A DNA stretch of 64,000 bases from CBDBZX01 sp965213645 (GCA_965213645.1 CBDBZX010000002.1:1426001-1490000), one strand, 5' to 3'. Counted from the first letter of the stretch, positions 1-8,314 are shown. Made by a program: numbers and translations. Notes: generated by a model from the sequence alone, not told the origin.

Positions 1-1008
1 CGTCGCCCGGTTGCGAATCTGCCGCGCGGCGAACCAGCGGAGCATTTCGTCTAGTGCGGGGAACATGCCTTTATATTCTTTTTCGATGTGGGTGAGGGGT
101 GTGGCTGCGCCTAGCTCGAGGTAGCTAGAGGTAGAAGTGCTAGAGGTAGCATCTGTAGAAGTGCTAGAGGTAGCATCTGTAGAAGAGCTAGAGGTAGCAT
201 CTGTAGAAGAGCTAGAGGTAGCATCTATAGAAGTGCTAGAGGTAGCATCTATAGAAGCGCTAGAGGTAGCATCTATAGAAGCGCTAGAGGTTCCTTCGGA
301 AAGCTTCGCGCAAGCATCTATAGTTTTTAGCTCGCTGACCTCTTCTAAAGAGATAAGTACCGGAAATTCCCTATGGAACTTGTTGATTTCCACGCCCAAA
401 TCTGTCCCGCCCGCGATGAGCTTGGCGTCGGGGTGCTCGTTCATCAAGCGAAAGACCTCTTGTAAATCCATTGGACGAAAAAAGTGCTGCTCACCGTGCT
501 GGTAAGGGGTTGGGACTCGAGGGGTAGAAGCCGCTGAAGGATATGGTGAAGAGATGTCTGAGCTTTCCAAACGCTCCATCGCCCTACGAATCGGCAAGTA
601 GCCCGTACAGCGACACAAGTTCCCTTCGATCGCCTCGTCATTGAGCTCATCATTACTCTGCGCCGCCACTATGCTCATCACGAACCCAGGGGTGCAGTAG
701 CCGCACTGAGAGCCGCCCGTCTCGATCATCGCCTCTTGCACGGGGTGGAGCGCCCCGTTCGCCACACCTTCAACCGTCAAGAGGTCCTTACCCAGCACCG
801 ACGCCAGTGGAACCAAACAGCTATTGACCGCTTGAAGCTGCCCATTTTGCGCAACGACTACCGTACACGCGCCGCAGTCCCCTTCGGCGCAGCCCTCTTT
901 CGTACCGACGAAGCCGCGCTGCCGCAGAAAGGTGAGAAGCGGCGTGGTGGGCGCAACGCCCTGCACGGTCTCCTCTTTACCGTTAAGTGTAAGCGTGGGT
1001 TCGGTCAT
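1..1008 (-). CDS. xdhA: Xanthine dehydrogenase small subunit (2Fe-2S plus FAD domains), 3' end outside window
   Basis: Reading from ATG at 1008 the frame stays open to the window edge (336 codons, C-terminus missing). Residues 1-80 form a plant-type ferredoxin domain with the cysteine pattern CAEGDCGAC. It is followed by the second 2Fe-2S domain with GGSQCGYCTPGFVMS and NLCRCTGYLPI. Next comes the start of a molybdopterin-dehydrogenase FAD domain (LIAGGTDLGVEIN, then YLELGAATPLTHIE and RQIRNRAT). In this family the subunit passes electrons from the molybdenum subunit to NAD+ during purine oxidation. The oddity is a block of six eight-residue repeats (pattern SxSxDATS) inserted in the FAD domain between ISLEEVSELKTID and YLELGAA. 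The frame is kept, so the gene may still work. A GGAG ribosome site lies 6 nt before the start. A molybdenum subunit gene would be expected outside the window. Confidence 0.9.
   Translation of the reverse strand, partial: MTEPTLTLNGKEETVQGVAPTTPLLTFLRQRGFVGTKEGCAEGDCGACTVVVAQNGQLQAVNSCLVPLASVLGKDLLTVEGVANGALHPVQEAMIETGGSQCGYCTPGFVMSIVAAQSNDELNDEAIEGNLCRCTGYLPIRRAMERLESSDISSPYPSAASTPRVPTPYQHGEQHFFRPMDLQEVFRLMNEHPDAKLIAGGTDLGVEINKFHREFPVLISLEEVSELKTIDACAKLSEGTSSASIDATSSASIDATSSTSIDATSSSSTDATSSSSTDATSSTSTDATSSTSTSSYLELGAATPLTHIEKEYKGMFPALDEMLRWFAARQIRNRAT
123..291 (-). repeat. In-frame 24-bp coding minisatellite inside xdhA
   Basis: Six full tandem copies of a 24-bp unit (starting GCTAGAGGTAGCATCT on the plus strand) run at 139-162, 163-186, 187-210, 211-234, 235-258 and 259-282, with partial units on both sides. 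Copies differ only at two positions (G/A in the ATCTRTAG core and the last base), so the array has expanded recently and kept the frame. On the coding strand each unit encodes SxSIDATS or SxSTDATS. The unit contains AGAGGT, the word that is over-represented across the window. Confidence 0.95.
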
Positions 1009-1178
1009 TTAAGCTCCGGTGGTTTGAGAAGGTATGAAGAGGTAGTGGGGGAGGCTCGAGTTATGAAAAGGGGTTTGGTACAGTGCTCAGCATCGCTCAT
1101 CAAACGTGCGCTCAAGCTATTTTAACAGGTTTACAGCGCTGCTTCTACGACTTTATGGAGAAATTCACACGGTTCGAA

Positions 1179-2156
1179 TTAGCTCACTTCGGGGATAAAG
1201 CACCGCACCACAACCCCTTCACCTCTTAACTTGTACGCCCCGAGCACCGCAGGCAACACCGCCGCTTCACCTTGTTGAAGAGAAACCTCTTCCGCCCCGG
1301 CTTGCAGCGTTATCTCTCCCTCTACAGCGGTAAGAATCTCCAAACTCGTCTCGCTTACCTCTTCTGTCTGCTCGCCTGACACCTGCCACCGCTCCGCCGC
1401 GAAGTGTTCAGCCTGCAAGAGTTGTGTTTTGCCCTCGGAGAGAGGTTCTGATCTCACTTTAGCTCGCTCACCTGGGGTGAGGTCGAGCACGTCCAGCGCC
1501 TTGTCCACGTGCAACTCGCGCGTGTTGCCTGTAGCGTCTTTGCGCCCGTAATCGTACAGGCGGTAGGTGAGGTCGCTCGACTGCTGAATCTCGAAGAGCA
1601 GCGTGCCCGCGCCGACGGCGTGAAGCGTGCCCGCAGGGTTGTAGATGACATCACCGGGTTGAATCGGCACGACGTTGAGGTGAGGCTCCAACCTCTCCTC
1701 TTGGATTGCCCTGCGCACCTCTTCTTGCGTCATCTCACCCTTAAAGCCCCAGATGATCGTCGCATCACTTTCCGCCTCTAAGATGACCCACGCTTCAGTT
1801 TTACCCAAATAGCCGGAGCCCGCCTCGCGTTCTTTGGCGTAAGCGTCGTCAGGGTGAACTTGAATCGAGAGGGGTTTGTCTGCGCCGAGGAGCTTAGCGA
1901 GCAGCGGAAACTGCGCGCCGTAGCGCTTTACTGAGAGAGACCCCAAGAGGTCTGCGCCGTGCGTCTGAGCGACTTCGGCGAGCGTCTTGCCTGTCAAGTC
2001 GCCGTTGGTGACGCGGTTCTCCGCGTAGACGAGCCAGACTTCACCCAGAGGTTCGTCACCTTGTTCGTCGATACGCAAGAACTCGGCTAGTCCGCCGCCG
2101 CCCCACAGTTTCGTGCTGAGTTTGGGCTCTAACTTGAGCGGGTAGAGCTTAGACAT
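1179..2156 (-). CDS. manA: Mannose-6-phosphate isomerase, type I (short form)
   Basis: 325 aa, the usual length of the Bacillus-type short ManA. The cupin metal site is visible: QVHPDD at residues 99-104, KTEAW at 119-123 and GTLHAVGAGT at 176-185, followed by LTYRLYDYGR near 196-205. The enzyme interconverts mannose-6-phosphate and fructose-6-phosphate, linking mannose use or GDP-mannose supply to glycolysis; it is cytosolic and zinc dependent. It stands alone on the minus strand with an AGGA-type ribosome site upstream. Its upstream region contains a copy of a dispersed repeat (2171-2239). Nothing in the neighbourhood shows whether the role is catabolic or for surface polysaccharide. Confidence 0.93.
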   Translation of the reverse strand: MSKLYPLKLEPKLSTKLWGGGGLAEFLRIDEQGDEPLGEVWLVYAENRVTNGDLTGKTLAEVAQTHGADLLGSLSVKRYGAQFPLLAKLLGADKPLSIQVHPDDAYAKEREAGSGYLGKTEAWVILEAESDATIIWGFKGEMTQEEVRRAIQEERLEPHLNVVPIQPGDVIYNPAGTLHAVGAGTLLFEIQQSSDLTYRLYDYGRKDATGNTRELHVDKALDVLDLTPGERAKVRSEPLSEGKTQLLQAEHFAAERWQVSGEQTEEVSETSLEILTAVEGEITLQAGAEEVSLQQGEAAVLPAVLGAYKLRGEGVVVRCFIPEVS

Positions 2157-2170
2157 ATGGCGCGTCCTTA

Positions 2171-2239
2171 TATTTAGCAGGTATCATCTGGTCAGCTACA
2201 CTCTCACTAGAGAAAGCGTCGTCTAGCACGCACTTTAAG
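2171..2239 (-). repeat. Dispersed intergenic repeat, family B, copy 1
   Basis: Read on the minus strand it begins CTTAAAGTGCGTGCTA and ends GTGTAGCTGACCAGATGA then TACCTGCT. These same two blocks occur at 22417-22509, and in weaker form at 42931-43043 and 47110-47180. This copy lacks the TTTTCACGCAGTGAAA hairpin present in other copies. The rest of the 2157-2478 gap holds a short run of CAGTCAGC-like direct repeats near 2331-2358 and no gene. Confidence 0.7.
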
Positions 2240-2478
2240 TGGTGATACTTGCGGAAAAGTGTAGCAGCGATGAGTGGAACTGTTAATTTAATCGTCATAG
2301 AAATACTTTACCTCATGATAAGAGAGAGCCAGTCAGCATGTCAGCCAGTCAGCGCGTCAGGAAAAGCCTGATACGCTGAAACGCTGAGACGCTCCCCAAC
2401 TGCGAACTTTCGTTACGCTCAGGTGAGAAAAAAGAGGTAGGATAGGCCTTAGACGGCGAAAAGCGTACCCGAACTAAG

Positions 2479-3117
2479 ATGCTCGAGACCCTAACTGACT
2501 TTCTCAACCAAGCAGGCGCGTTTGCACCTCTCGTTTACATCTCGTTTTTTTTGGCAACCGCGCTCTTGCCCTTTATCCCGACGCCCCTAGTCGTTGCGCT
2601 AGGCGGCAGCATGCTCGGCTCGCTGCCCGCGATCGGGTACGGCGTCATCGGGCTCGGGCTCGGCTCGTACTTGGCGCTCAAGCTCTCGCGCACCTTGGGG
2701 CGTCCGGTGGTCATTCGCATGGTCGGCGCAAAGGCGTGGGAGGAGTGGGAATACCTCTTAGGCGTTCGCTCGCCGGTGCTGTGGGGCGTGATTTTCTTCC
2801 TCTTAAATATCGACTTTGCGGTGGTGGCGGCGGGTCTCTCGAGCGTCCCTATGTGGCAGCTCTGGCTGAGCGCAGTAGTCGCGCGGCTCCCCTGGCTCGT
2901 ATTGAGCGCATTTTTTGGTGAGTCGCTGCTGAGCAGCGAAATGCTGCCGCTCGCTATCGCCATCATCGCCGTGCTCATCGTCGCGGTTCATTTTATTAGA
3001 AAGAGGTTACGCCACTATCTCGTGGCGAAGCAGATAGAGCGCGGCGCACCGGGGACGAGTCCATCTCACGCCGACAAACCCCTCCCCAAGAAAGACCTTT
3101 CGAAAACCGATAGCTGA
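2479..3117 (+). CDS. VTT-domain (DedA/TVP38-like) membrane protein
   Basis: 212 aa polytopic membrane protein. It has an N-terminal re-entrant type segment with the F-P-x-x-P pattern (LLPFIPTPLVVALGG), a glycine-rich stretch (GYGVIGLGLGSYLALKLS) with a following TLGRP, and further hydrophobic segments up to residue 185. The C-terminal 30 residues are charged and cytosolic. This layout fits the VTT (SNARE-associated, TVP38/DedA) superfamily, whose better studied members move or flip lipids such as undecaprenyl phosphate or phosphatidylethanolamine. The substrate cannot be told from sequence. No strong Shine-Dalgarno precedes the ATG. It converges with the zinc-ribbon gene, 48 bp downstream. 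Confidence 0.75.
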   Translation: MLETLTDFLNQAGAFAPLVYISFFLATALLPFIPTPLVVALGGSMLGSLPAIGYGVIGLGLGSYLALKLSRTLGRPVVIRMVGAKAWEEWEYLLGVRSPVLWGVIFFLLNIDFAVVAAGLSSVPMWQLWLSAVVARLPWLVLSAFFGESLLSSEMLPLAIAIIAVLIVAVHFIRKRLRHYLVAKQIERGAPGTSPSHADKPLPKKDLSKTDS

Positions 3118-3165
3118 GGCTTGAACGCACACCTAAATTTTTTACACCCATCTGAACCCTCCAAG

Positions 3166-3465
3166 TTACACCAGCTTCTCCCGGCACTGCACGCAGTATT
3201 CTTGCTTAGGCACGCGCACCCGACACTTGGGACAGACGACGCTACCGCGAATCACCGACCTGACGCCCATGTCGGCGAGTTCGGAGGCGATGAGGACGGC
3301 GTCCTCTTCGGACACGTCGGAGATGGTGAGTTCGATATCGTCGGCCAAGGCGGAGACCACGAAGGTTCCGCTCGCGTAGGGCTGCGAACCGCGCCCTTGA
3401 TTGGCAGCGTTCACGGCGGCGCGAACCTCTCTGAAATAGGTCCATAACGGATGTTTGGCGTCCAC
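3166..3465 (-). CDS. Small C-terminal zinc-ribbon protein, function unknown
   Basis: 99 aa starting at GTG. The last 25 residues hold two CxxC knuckles (CPKC and CVQC, 12 residues apart), which should bind one zinc. The first 70 residues form an unrecognised alpha/beta domain. Such ribbons occur on many unrelated proteins, so no function is assigned. A TACGCT box lies 6 nt before the GTG (3472-3477) with no Shine-Dalgarno, which suggests a leaderless transcript. Confidence 0.7.
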   Translation of the reverse strand: MDAKHPLWTYFREVRAAVNAANQGRGSQPYASGTFVVSALADDIELTISDVSEEDAVLIASELADMGVRSVIRGSVVCPKCRVRVPKQEYCVQCREKLV

Positions 3466-3560
3466 ACCTACAGCGTAGCAGCTTCAGCCCTAAAAGGCGT
3501 GCGTTTTTCGCGGTATTTCTCTCCGCGCCGCTTCATTAACCTGATTTCTTAGCCTGTGCG

Positions 3561-4985
3561 TCAATTTGCTACCCCGTTGCGCTTGGCCCAGACCATCAGT
3601 TCGGCCCTCGAGTGCACCCCCAACTTTTTGTACAAACTCGCTACGTAGTTACGCACCGTGTTTTTAGCGACGCCTAGCTCACCCGCCACCGCGTCATTGT
3701 CCAGCCCTCTCGCTGAAAGCGCGAAGGTCTGCTGCTCGCGCTTGGTGAGTTGGGCCAACTTGGTCTTCGCCTCGGACGAGACCTTGCCGCGCACGTTCAT
3801 CACTTTTTGTACGACGGAGGTGCTAAACCAGTTCGGCTCGGTCATCACTTGGTTGATGGCGTCGATGAGTTCCGCCTCGGTGCGTTTCCACTCAGAGACG
3901 TCGTGAAACATGCGCAGCACGCACGCATTATCGTCGATGAGGATGGTCTCAGCGGAGACTTGTACAGTGTGCGCGTCGCCTTCTTTGGTGTTTAGCTCGA
4001 CCTCTACGTTTTCGTAGCTGCGGCGCTGCTCGAGCGCCTCCGCCATCAGCCGCTCGCTGCTACTGGACCACAGTCCTAACTCCGCGCCGGTTCTGCCTAT
4101 GGCTTCCTCTTCGCCGTACCCGGTGAGCGTCTTAAAGGCTCTGTTCACGTCGAAAAAGCGGTCTTCGCCCAAAAAGCTGATCGCGGCGGCGACGGGCGCG
4201 AGGTGAAAGGTCTTGGAGAAGCGCGCTTCGCTCTGCCTCAGAGAGTCTTCCATCCGCTTGCGTTCGTCGATATCGACGAACGTTAAGAGCATACAGGGCT
4301 CGTCGTTGACCTCCAAAGGCTGCCCGCCGACGATGACGAACTTCTTGCTGCCCGCTTGCGTAGAGAGGTAAGATTCGACGGGTTTGATCGCCTGACCCTC
4401 GTGAAAGCGCCTCACCATCTGGTCGCGGTCTTCTGCGCCCACGAAAGCGTCGAACTCGTACGCGGTGCGCCCGATAATCTCTTCATGCTTAAAGCCCATC
4501 ATCTCCAGAAAGGCGCGGTCTGTTTTAATGTAGCGCAAGTCGGACAAGCGGCAGATAAGCGCGGGCGCAGGATTTGACGAAAACGCACTCTCGAAGCGCC
4601 TTTCGGCGTCGTGTTTAGCGGTGATGTCCTGAATGAGGAGGACGAAGTCGTCACCCTCTTCTAAAGGCCCGCCTCTATAAATCTGCACCCGCTCCTCATC
4701 GCCGAAAAAAACCTTGGTCTGCAGAGAAAAGCGCTCGCCACGCAAAAGCCTGTCGGCGGGGTAGCCGCTACTCGGCAGCGGCACGCCGTCTAAGTCCACG
4801 AGCCTGAACGTGTCGCGGTAGCCCGCCGCGTTGCCGCCCAAGTCCGCTAGCGTTTGTGCGCCATGCATCCTTAGCGCCGCACGGTTGGCATACTGAAACT
4901 GACCGTCTTGTCTCAGCCTCACGACGCCTTCGCTTAGGTCGGCGATGAGCGCTTTGTAGAATGCGCGTGTCTCTGCTGCAATCAT
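3561..4985 (-). CDS. Triple-PAS transcriptional regulator with LuxR-type HTH
   Basis: 474 aa, no membrane segment. Three PAS-like domains can be placed at about residues 10-110, 135-245 and 255-370. Each begins with the typical F-x-x-x-F/L entry and has an N-x-A-F or NRA(A/F) segment (the third has FFDVNRAFKTLTGYGEEE). A LuxR/GerE helix-turn-helix follows at 405-470 (LTKREQQTFALSARGLDNDA, then GVAKNTVRNYVASLYKKL). There is no histidine kinase or receiver domain. It is therefore probably a one-component cytosolic sensor-regulator that reads a small ligand, light or redox signal and binds DNA. Its neighbour across a 353-bp gap is the stress-protein cluster starting at 5339, a plausible but unproven target. 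A GGGGGA ribosome site precedes the ATG. Confidence 0.85.
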   Translation of the reverse strand: MIAAETRAFYKALIADLSEGVVRLRQDGQFQYANRAALRMHGAQTLADLGGNAAGYRDTFRLVDLDGVPLPSSGYPADRLLRGERFSLQTKVFFGDEERVQIYRGGPLEEGDDFVLLIQDITAKHDAERRFESAFSSNPAPALICRLSDLRYIKTDRAFLEMMGFKHEEIIGRTAYEFDAFVGAEDRDQMVRRFHEGQAIKPVESYLSTQAGSKKFVIVGGQPLEVNDEPCMLLTFVDIDERKRMEDSLRQSEARFSKTFHLAPVAAAISFLGEDRFFDVNRAFKTLTGYGEEEAIGRTGAELGLWSSSSERLMAEALEQRRSYENVEVELNTKEGDAHTVQVSAETILIDDNACVLRMFHDVSEWKRTEAELIDAINQVMTEPNWFSTSVVQKVMNVRGKVSSEAKTKLAQLTKREQQTFALSARGLDNDAVAGELGVAKNTVRNYVASLYKKLGVHSRAELMVWAKRNGVAN

Positions 4986-5338
4986 GAGTCCCCCAAGCCC
5001 AACATAAGAGTTTTGACGAGCGAGAACGTGGTGTAGAGACTATATTGGACTATTCGACGACTATAGCACCGCCTCGGGCTTGCAGATAACCTTTCATCAA
5101 ACGATAGAAATTGTGTTTAGCAAGGAAGTTAAAGTGGAGAATAGTTCCAAAACACTATAAAAGTAGTACTTCCTCACTGAATGCGAAATTACAATTGTCT
5201 AGTCCTGGACCGTGGCATAGTTGCAAGTGAGCCGGGGGGATAGCGGGATACAGCAGATGCGTTGCACAACGAACCCTGCAAGCGCTAATGAACTCACCGT
5301 GCTGGAACTCACCGTGCTAGGAAATTTAGGGGGACACT
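4986..5338. other. Intergenic control region between PAS-LuxR regulator and stress cluster
   Basis: 353 bp without a recognisable gene. It must contain the divergent promoters of the regulator (minus) and the 5339 gene (plus). An AT-rich stretch at about 5093-5200 includes an inverted pair AGGAAGT...ACTTCCT with a 38-nt loop. I could not assign a convincing -35/-10 pair. Confidence 0.4.
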
Positions 5339-5482
5339 ATGGCAGACGATCCGAAGAAACCTAAGGTTGGCGTTTACGACGACAAAGAAGTCGCTGAGAA
5401 GAAGAGTGGCGGTATACCGTCCTGGGTGATCGCGCTCATCGTAGTGGTGCTCATCATCTTAGCAATTATCTTTTTATTCTAG
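5339..5482 (+). CDS. Small single-pass membrane protein (47 aa)
   Basis: The ATG is preceded by a strong TTAGGGGG ribosome site 5 nt upstream. The product has a charged N-terminal half (MADDPKKPKVGVYDDKEVAE, then KKSGG) and a C-terminal hydrophobic helix (WVIALIVVVLIILAIIFLF) that reaches almost to the stop, so it is a tail-anchored or single-pass peptide. It lies 33 bp upstream of a DUF2382 protein and is probably co-transcribed with it. No family recognised; a role at the membrane under stress is inferred only from the neighbours. Confidence 0.7.
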   Translation: MADDPKKPKVGVYDDKEVAEKKSGGIPSWVIALIVVVLIILAIIFLF

Positions 5483-5515
5483 TGTGCATAATCTAATGCA
5501 AGCAGAAGGGTAGCT

Positions 5516-6133
5516 GTGGAGTTCGTTACGCTCACCGATTTGGAAGGCCGCCGTACTAGAGCGGAACTGCTCTCGCAAGAGGGCGACCAACGACTCATCC
5601 GCTTAGAGGACGGTCAAGCGCTCTCGTTACCTGAAGACGCGCTCGTCAAGCAGCAAACAGGAGACTACTACTTGCTTCTCAAGCTCAGCGAGTTAGAAGC
5701 TTTGGCGTCAGGTCAGCCAGAGCGTCCCTCTGGGGAAGAATCAGGCTACGAAGAGACCGTCATCCCCGTTGCGGAAGAGCGCCTTAGCGTGCGCAAGCGG
5801 CGCGTGGACGGGGCTACGGTGCGCGTCACTAAACAGGTGCGTGAGGAAACGCAGACCGTTGACGAACCTCTTTTTAGCGAAGAGGTTCAGGTGGAGCGTG
5901 TTAAGGTTGACAGGGTTGTAGATGCGCCCGAGCCCATTCGCGCCGAAGGTGACACGACGATCATCCCGCTCTATGAAGAGGTGCTCGTTGTCGAAAAGCG
6001 CCTTGTCCTGACCGAAGAGGTGCGCGTGACCAAACGGCAAACCGAAAAGCGAGCGCCACAAAGTGTGACGTTGCGCCGCGAAGAGGTCAGCGTCGAGCGC
6101 CTAGAACCTGAAAGGGGGGACCAAGGGGGGTAA
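5516..6133 (+). CDS. DUF2382 (YsnF/AvaK-type) stress protein
   Basis: 205 aa with a GTG start preceded by AGAAGGG. Residues 1-70 resemble the PRC-barrel-like N-terminus seen in some members. From about residue 85 there are two rounds of the DUF2382 pattern (IPVAEERLSVRKRRVDGATV and IIPLYEEVLVVEKRLVLTEE), rich in E, V and R. Proteins of this family are linked to general stress responses in Bacillus, cyanobacteria and Deinococcus, but no biochemical activity is known. The next gene (6195) carries a second DUF2382 copy, so the two probably act together. No signal peptide. Confidence 0.8.
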   Translation: MEFVTLTDLEGRRTRAELLSQEGDQRLIRLEDGQALSLPEDALVKQQTGDYYLLLKLSELEALASGQPERPSGEESGYEETVIPVAEERLSVRKRRVDGATVRVTKQVREETQTVDEPLFSEEVQVERVKVDRVVDAPEPIRAEGDTTIIPLYEEVLVVEKRLVLTEEVRVTKRQTEKRAPQSVTLRREEVSVERLEPERGDQGG

Positions 6134-6194
6134 AAAGCACAGCAGGGCAATTATCTAATATCAGTACATCTCTACATTACAAGGAGGCAACATC

Positions 6195-7010
6195 ATGGCA
6201 AACACAGTAATCGGACTTTACAGCGACCCCAGCACCGCCGAGCGCGTCATTGACGACCTGACCGACAGCGGCTTTGATCGCAGCACCATCGAGATGCACC
6301 GCGAGAGCGACGCCTCGGGCTTGCACGACGAGCTTACTGATGAGGGCATCCCCCGCGACGACGCGGACTACTACGTCGAAGGGTTACGTGACGGCGGCGT
6401 GTTGGTCAGTGTTCGCGCGGATGATGGTGACACGGATAAAGCGGTAGACATCATGAACCGCTACGCTAACGAAGGCGGCTATGAGGACCGGCGCGACTTC
6501 GGCGACACCGACCTTGACCGTGACAGAAGTGTTGACAGAACTGCGGGTAGGGACGCAAACCTAGACGCCACCGCCGACACGGGCAGGGCGCGGACCACGG
6601 ACGACGACACCATCGAGGTAGCCGAAGAGCGCCTGCGCGTTGGCAAGCGCCGCGTCAACCGGGGCGGCGTGCGCGTGCGCAGCCGTGTCGTGGAAGAAGA
6701 GGTCTCAGAGGACGTGACCTTACGCGACGAAGAGGTCAGAGTCGAACGCGAGAAGGTAGACCGCGACGTGACGAGCGCCGACGGCGACTTGTTCCAAGAG
6801 CGCACCATCGAAGTAACCGAGACCGACGAAGAGGCTGTGGTGGACAAAGAAGCTCGCGTCACCGAAGAGATTCACGTCGACAAAGAGGTCACGGAGCATA
6901 CCGAGACCGTGCGCGACACCGTGCGCCGCACTGAGGTGGACGTTGAGGACGCCGACGGCGACACCTTACGTGATGACGCCTCGAGCACTGACACGACAGA
7001 CCGCCGCTAA
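6195..7010 (+). CDS. General-stress protein: 17M-like N-domain, acidic linker, DUF2382
   Basis: 271 aa with an AAGGAGG ribosome site. Residues 1-95 resemble the general stress protein 17M domain (VIGLYSDPSTAERVIDDLTD, and GGVLVSVRADDGDTDKAVDI). Residues 95-140 are a low-complexity D/R/T linker. Residues 145-255 are DUF2382 (VAEERLRVGKRRVNRGGVRV). The whole protein is strongly acidic with many DT/DR pairs and is likely soluble. It is the second DUF2382 gene in a row, and a strong hairpin at 7021-7056 follows. Function is inferred only from family: a stress-induced protein of unknown activity. Confidence 0.82.
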   Translation: MANTVIGLYSDPSTAERVIDDLTDSGFDRSTIEMHRESDASGLHDELTDEGIPRDDADYYVEGLRDGGVLVSVRADDGDTDKAVDIMNRYANEGGYEDRRDFGDTDLDRDRSVDRTAGRDANLDATADTGRARTTDDDTIEVAEERLRVGKRRVNRGGVRVRSRVVEEEVSEDVTLRDEEVRVEREKVDRDVTSADGDLFQERTIEVTETDEEAVVDKEARVTEEIHVDKEVTEHTETVRDTVRRTEVDVEDADGDTLRDDASSTDTTDRR

Positions 7011-7020
7011 GTCTCAAAGC

Positions 7021-7056
7021 CAAAGAACTAGAGGACACGGTTCCCCTAGTTCTTTG
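7021..7056 (+). terminator. Hairpin after the DUF2382 pair
   Basis: Perfect 11-bp arms CAAAGAACTAG / CTAGTTCTTTG around a 14-nt middle (AGGACACGGTTCCC). Only a weak T-rich tract follows, so termination may be partial. Confidence 0.65.
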
Positions 7057-7135
7057 TATGTTACTTTTCTCGAGGCGAGTTAGAATTCGTCTCTCAACGT
7101 TACGAAACTTAACGCAACTATCTGGGGAGAATATT

Positions 7136-8113
7136 ATGGCAGACAGCACCCGCCGCACCGACCGCGTCGTAGTTGAACCAGGACGCGACAGAGACCGCAA
7201 CGACTATAATAACAACGACTACAGTAACTACGACGGCAGACCCGTTAAACGCATCTCATGGGGGGCCATTTTTGCAGGAGCACTCGTCGCTCTACTCACG
7301 CTTACCCTGCTCAACATGCTCTTTTACGGCATCGGCATTTCGTCGATCAACACGGCGAGCGAACAAAACCCCATCGCGGGGCTCGGTATAGGTACGCTCA
7401 TCGCAACTGTGATCAGCAACCTGGTGGCTCTCTTTTTGGGTGGCTACGTTGCCGGTAAACTCGCGGGCACGCCGCGCCGCTTCCCAGGCATTATGCACGG
7501 CGTCCTCACTTGGGCGCTCTTAACGATCTTCACCTTTTATCTGGCGACAACCGCAATCGGCAGCTTGGTTAGCGGCGTGACGGGCGCAGTTGGCTCTGCG
7601 TTCAGCGCAGCTACGTCAGGGATAAGCAGCGCTGTAGGCGCTGTACCTGGTAGCGCTGTTCCAAATTCGCCGCAAGGTGCAGCGGGCGCACTCAACCAGA
7701 TTCCTGGTTTAAGCAATGTGCAGGGGCAAATCGACCAGCTTATCAACCGAACGGGTGTACAGAATCCGCAGCAAGCGGGCCAGCAGTTAGTCCGCGCTGC
7801 GGTCAACACGGTTCAGTCGGGTGAGAGCTTGACCTCGCAGCAGTCGCAGCAGCAGTTTGCCGATATCATCGGACAAAATTCTGACCTCTCCGACCAAGAG
7901 GTGCAGCAGCAGGTGCAGCAGTTCACGCAGAACGCGCAGCAGCGGGTTGACCAGGCGCAGCAACAAGCGGCTGAGACTGCGCAAACGGCCGCTAATGCGG
8001 TAGGCACGGCCTCGATCATCGCCTTCTTCGTGCTGCTTATCGGCGCAGCCGTGGCCGCCGCAGGCAGCGCCTTCGGTAGTCCAAAAGATGCAAGGGAAGC
8101 GCATACCGCGTAG
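7136..8113 (+). CDS. Membrane protein with Gln/Ala-rich central region
   Basis: 325 aa. The ATG at 7136 (MADSTRRTDR) is chosen over an in-frame ATG at 7058 because a GGGGAGA ribosome site sits just upstream of it and the extra 26 residues look like non-coding sequence. There is a charged, Asn/Asp-rich N-terminus, then membrane segments at about residues 40-65, 78-100 and 112-140 with many glycines. A long Q/A/S-rich coiled segment follows (150-285, including repeated QQAxQ motifs), then a final hydrophobic helix at about 295-318. It resembles the loosely defined family often labelled PhnA-like or YrzE-like in databases, without an assigned role. It lies between stress proteins and Pmp3, so an envelope-stress role is likely but inferred. 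Confidence 0.65.
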   Translation: MADSTRRTDRVVVEPGRDRDRNDYNNNDYSNYDGRPVKRISWGAIFAGALVALLTLTLLNMLFYGIGISSINTASEQNPIAGLGIGTLIATVISNLVALFLGGYVAGKLAGTPRRFPGIMHGVLTWALLTIFTFYLATTAIGSLVSGVTGAVGSAFSAATSGISSAVGAVPGSAVPNSPQGAAGALNQIPGLSNVQGQIDQLINRTGVQNPQQAGQQLVRAAVNTVQSGESLTSQQSQQQFADIIGQNSDLSDQEVQQQVQQFTQNAQQRVDQAQQQAAETAQTAANAVGTASIIAFFVLLIGAAVAAAGSAFGSPKDAREAHTA

Positions 8114-8122
8114 ACTGTCGGC

Positions 8123-8281
8123 ATGGACATTGTTAAGATCATTTTCGCTATTATCCTGCCGCCCCTAGGTGTCTTTTTAGAAGTCGGCTTGGGCAAACAC
8201 TTCTGGATCAACATTCTGTTGACGCTCCTGGGCTTCGTTCCCGGCATCGTTCACGCGGTCTGGGTGATTGCTAGAAAATAG
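8123..8281 (+). CDS. Pmp3/YqaE family small membrane protein (52 aa)
   Basis: Two predicted membrane helices with the family signature ILPPLGVFLEVGLGKHFWIN and a second helix (LLGFVPGIVHAVWVIA). UPF0057/Pmp3 proteins modulate membrane potential and are induced by salt, cold or envelope stress in plants, yeast and bacteria. A TAGACT box lies 6 nt before the ATG (8111-8116), the leaderless promoter arrangement, although it overlaps the previous stop codon. A rho-independent terminator follows at 8315. Confidence 0.88.
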   Translation: MDIVKIIFAIILPPLGVFLEVGLGKHFWINILLTLLGFVPGIVHAVWVIARK

Positions 8282-8314
8282 AAGATACAATTCGGGTACG
8301 TGAAACCGGATACG

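Noticed and set aside
123..291. Possible CRISPR array (regular 24-bp repeats)
   Set aside because: Units are directly adjacent without spacers, are in frame with the xdhA coding strand, and differ by single bases. No cas genes occur.
736..1125. Plus-strand open frame of 129 codons over the start of xdhA
   Set aside because: It covers the antisense of the conserved 2Fe-2S domain and has no family pattern of its own.
6479..6862. Minus-strand Ser/Thr/Arg-rich frame inside the DUF2382 gene
   Set aside because: Antisense shadow of the D/E/V-rich coding strand; no start signal or family match.
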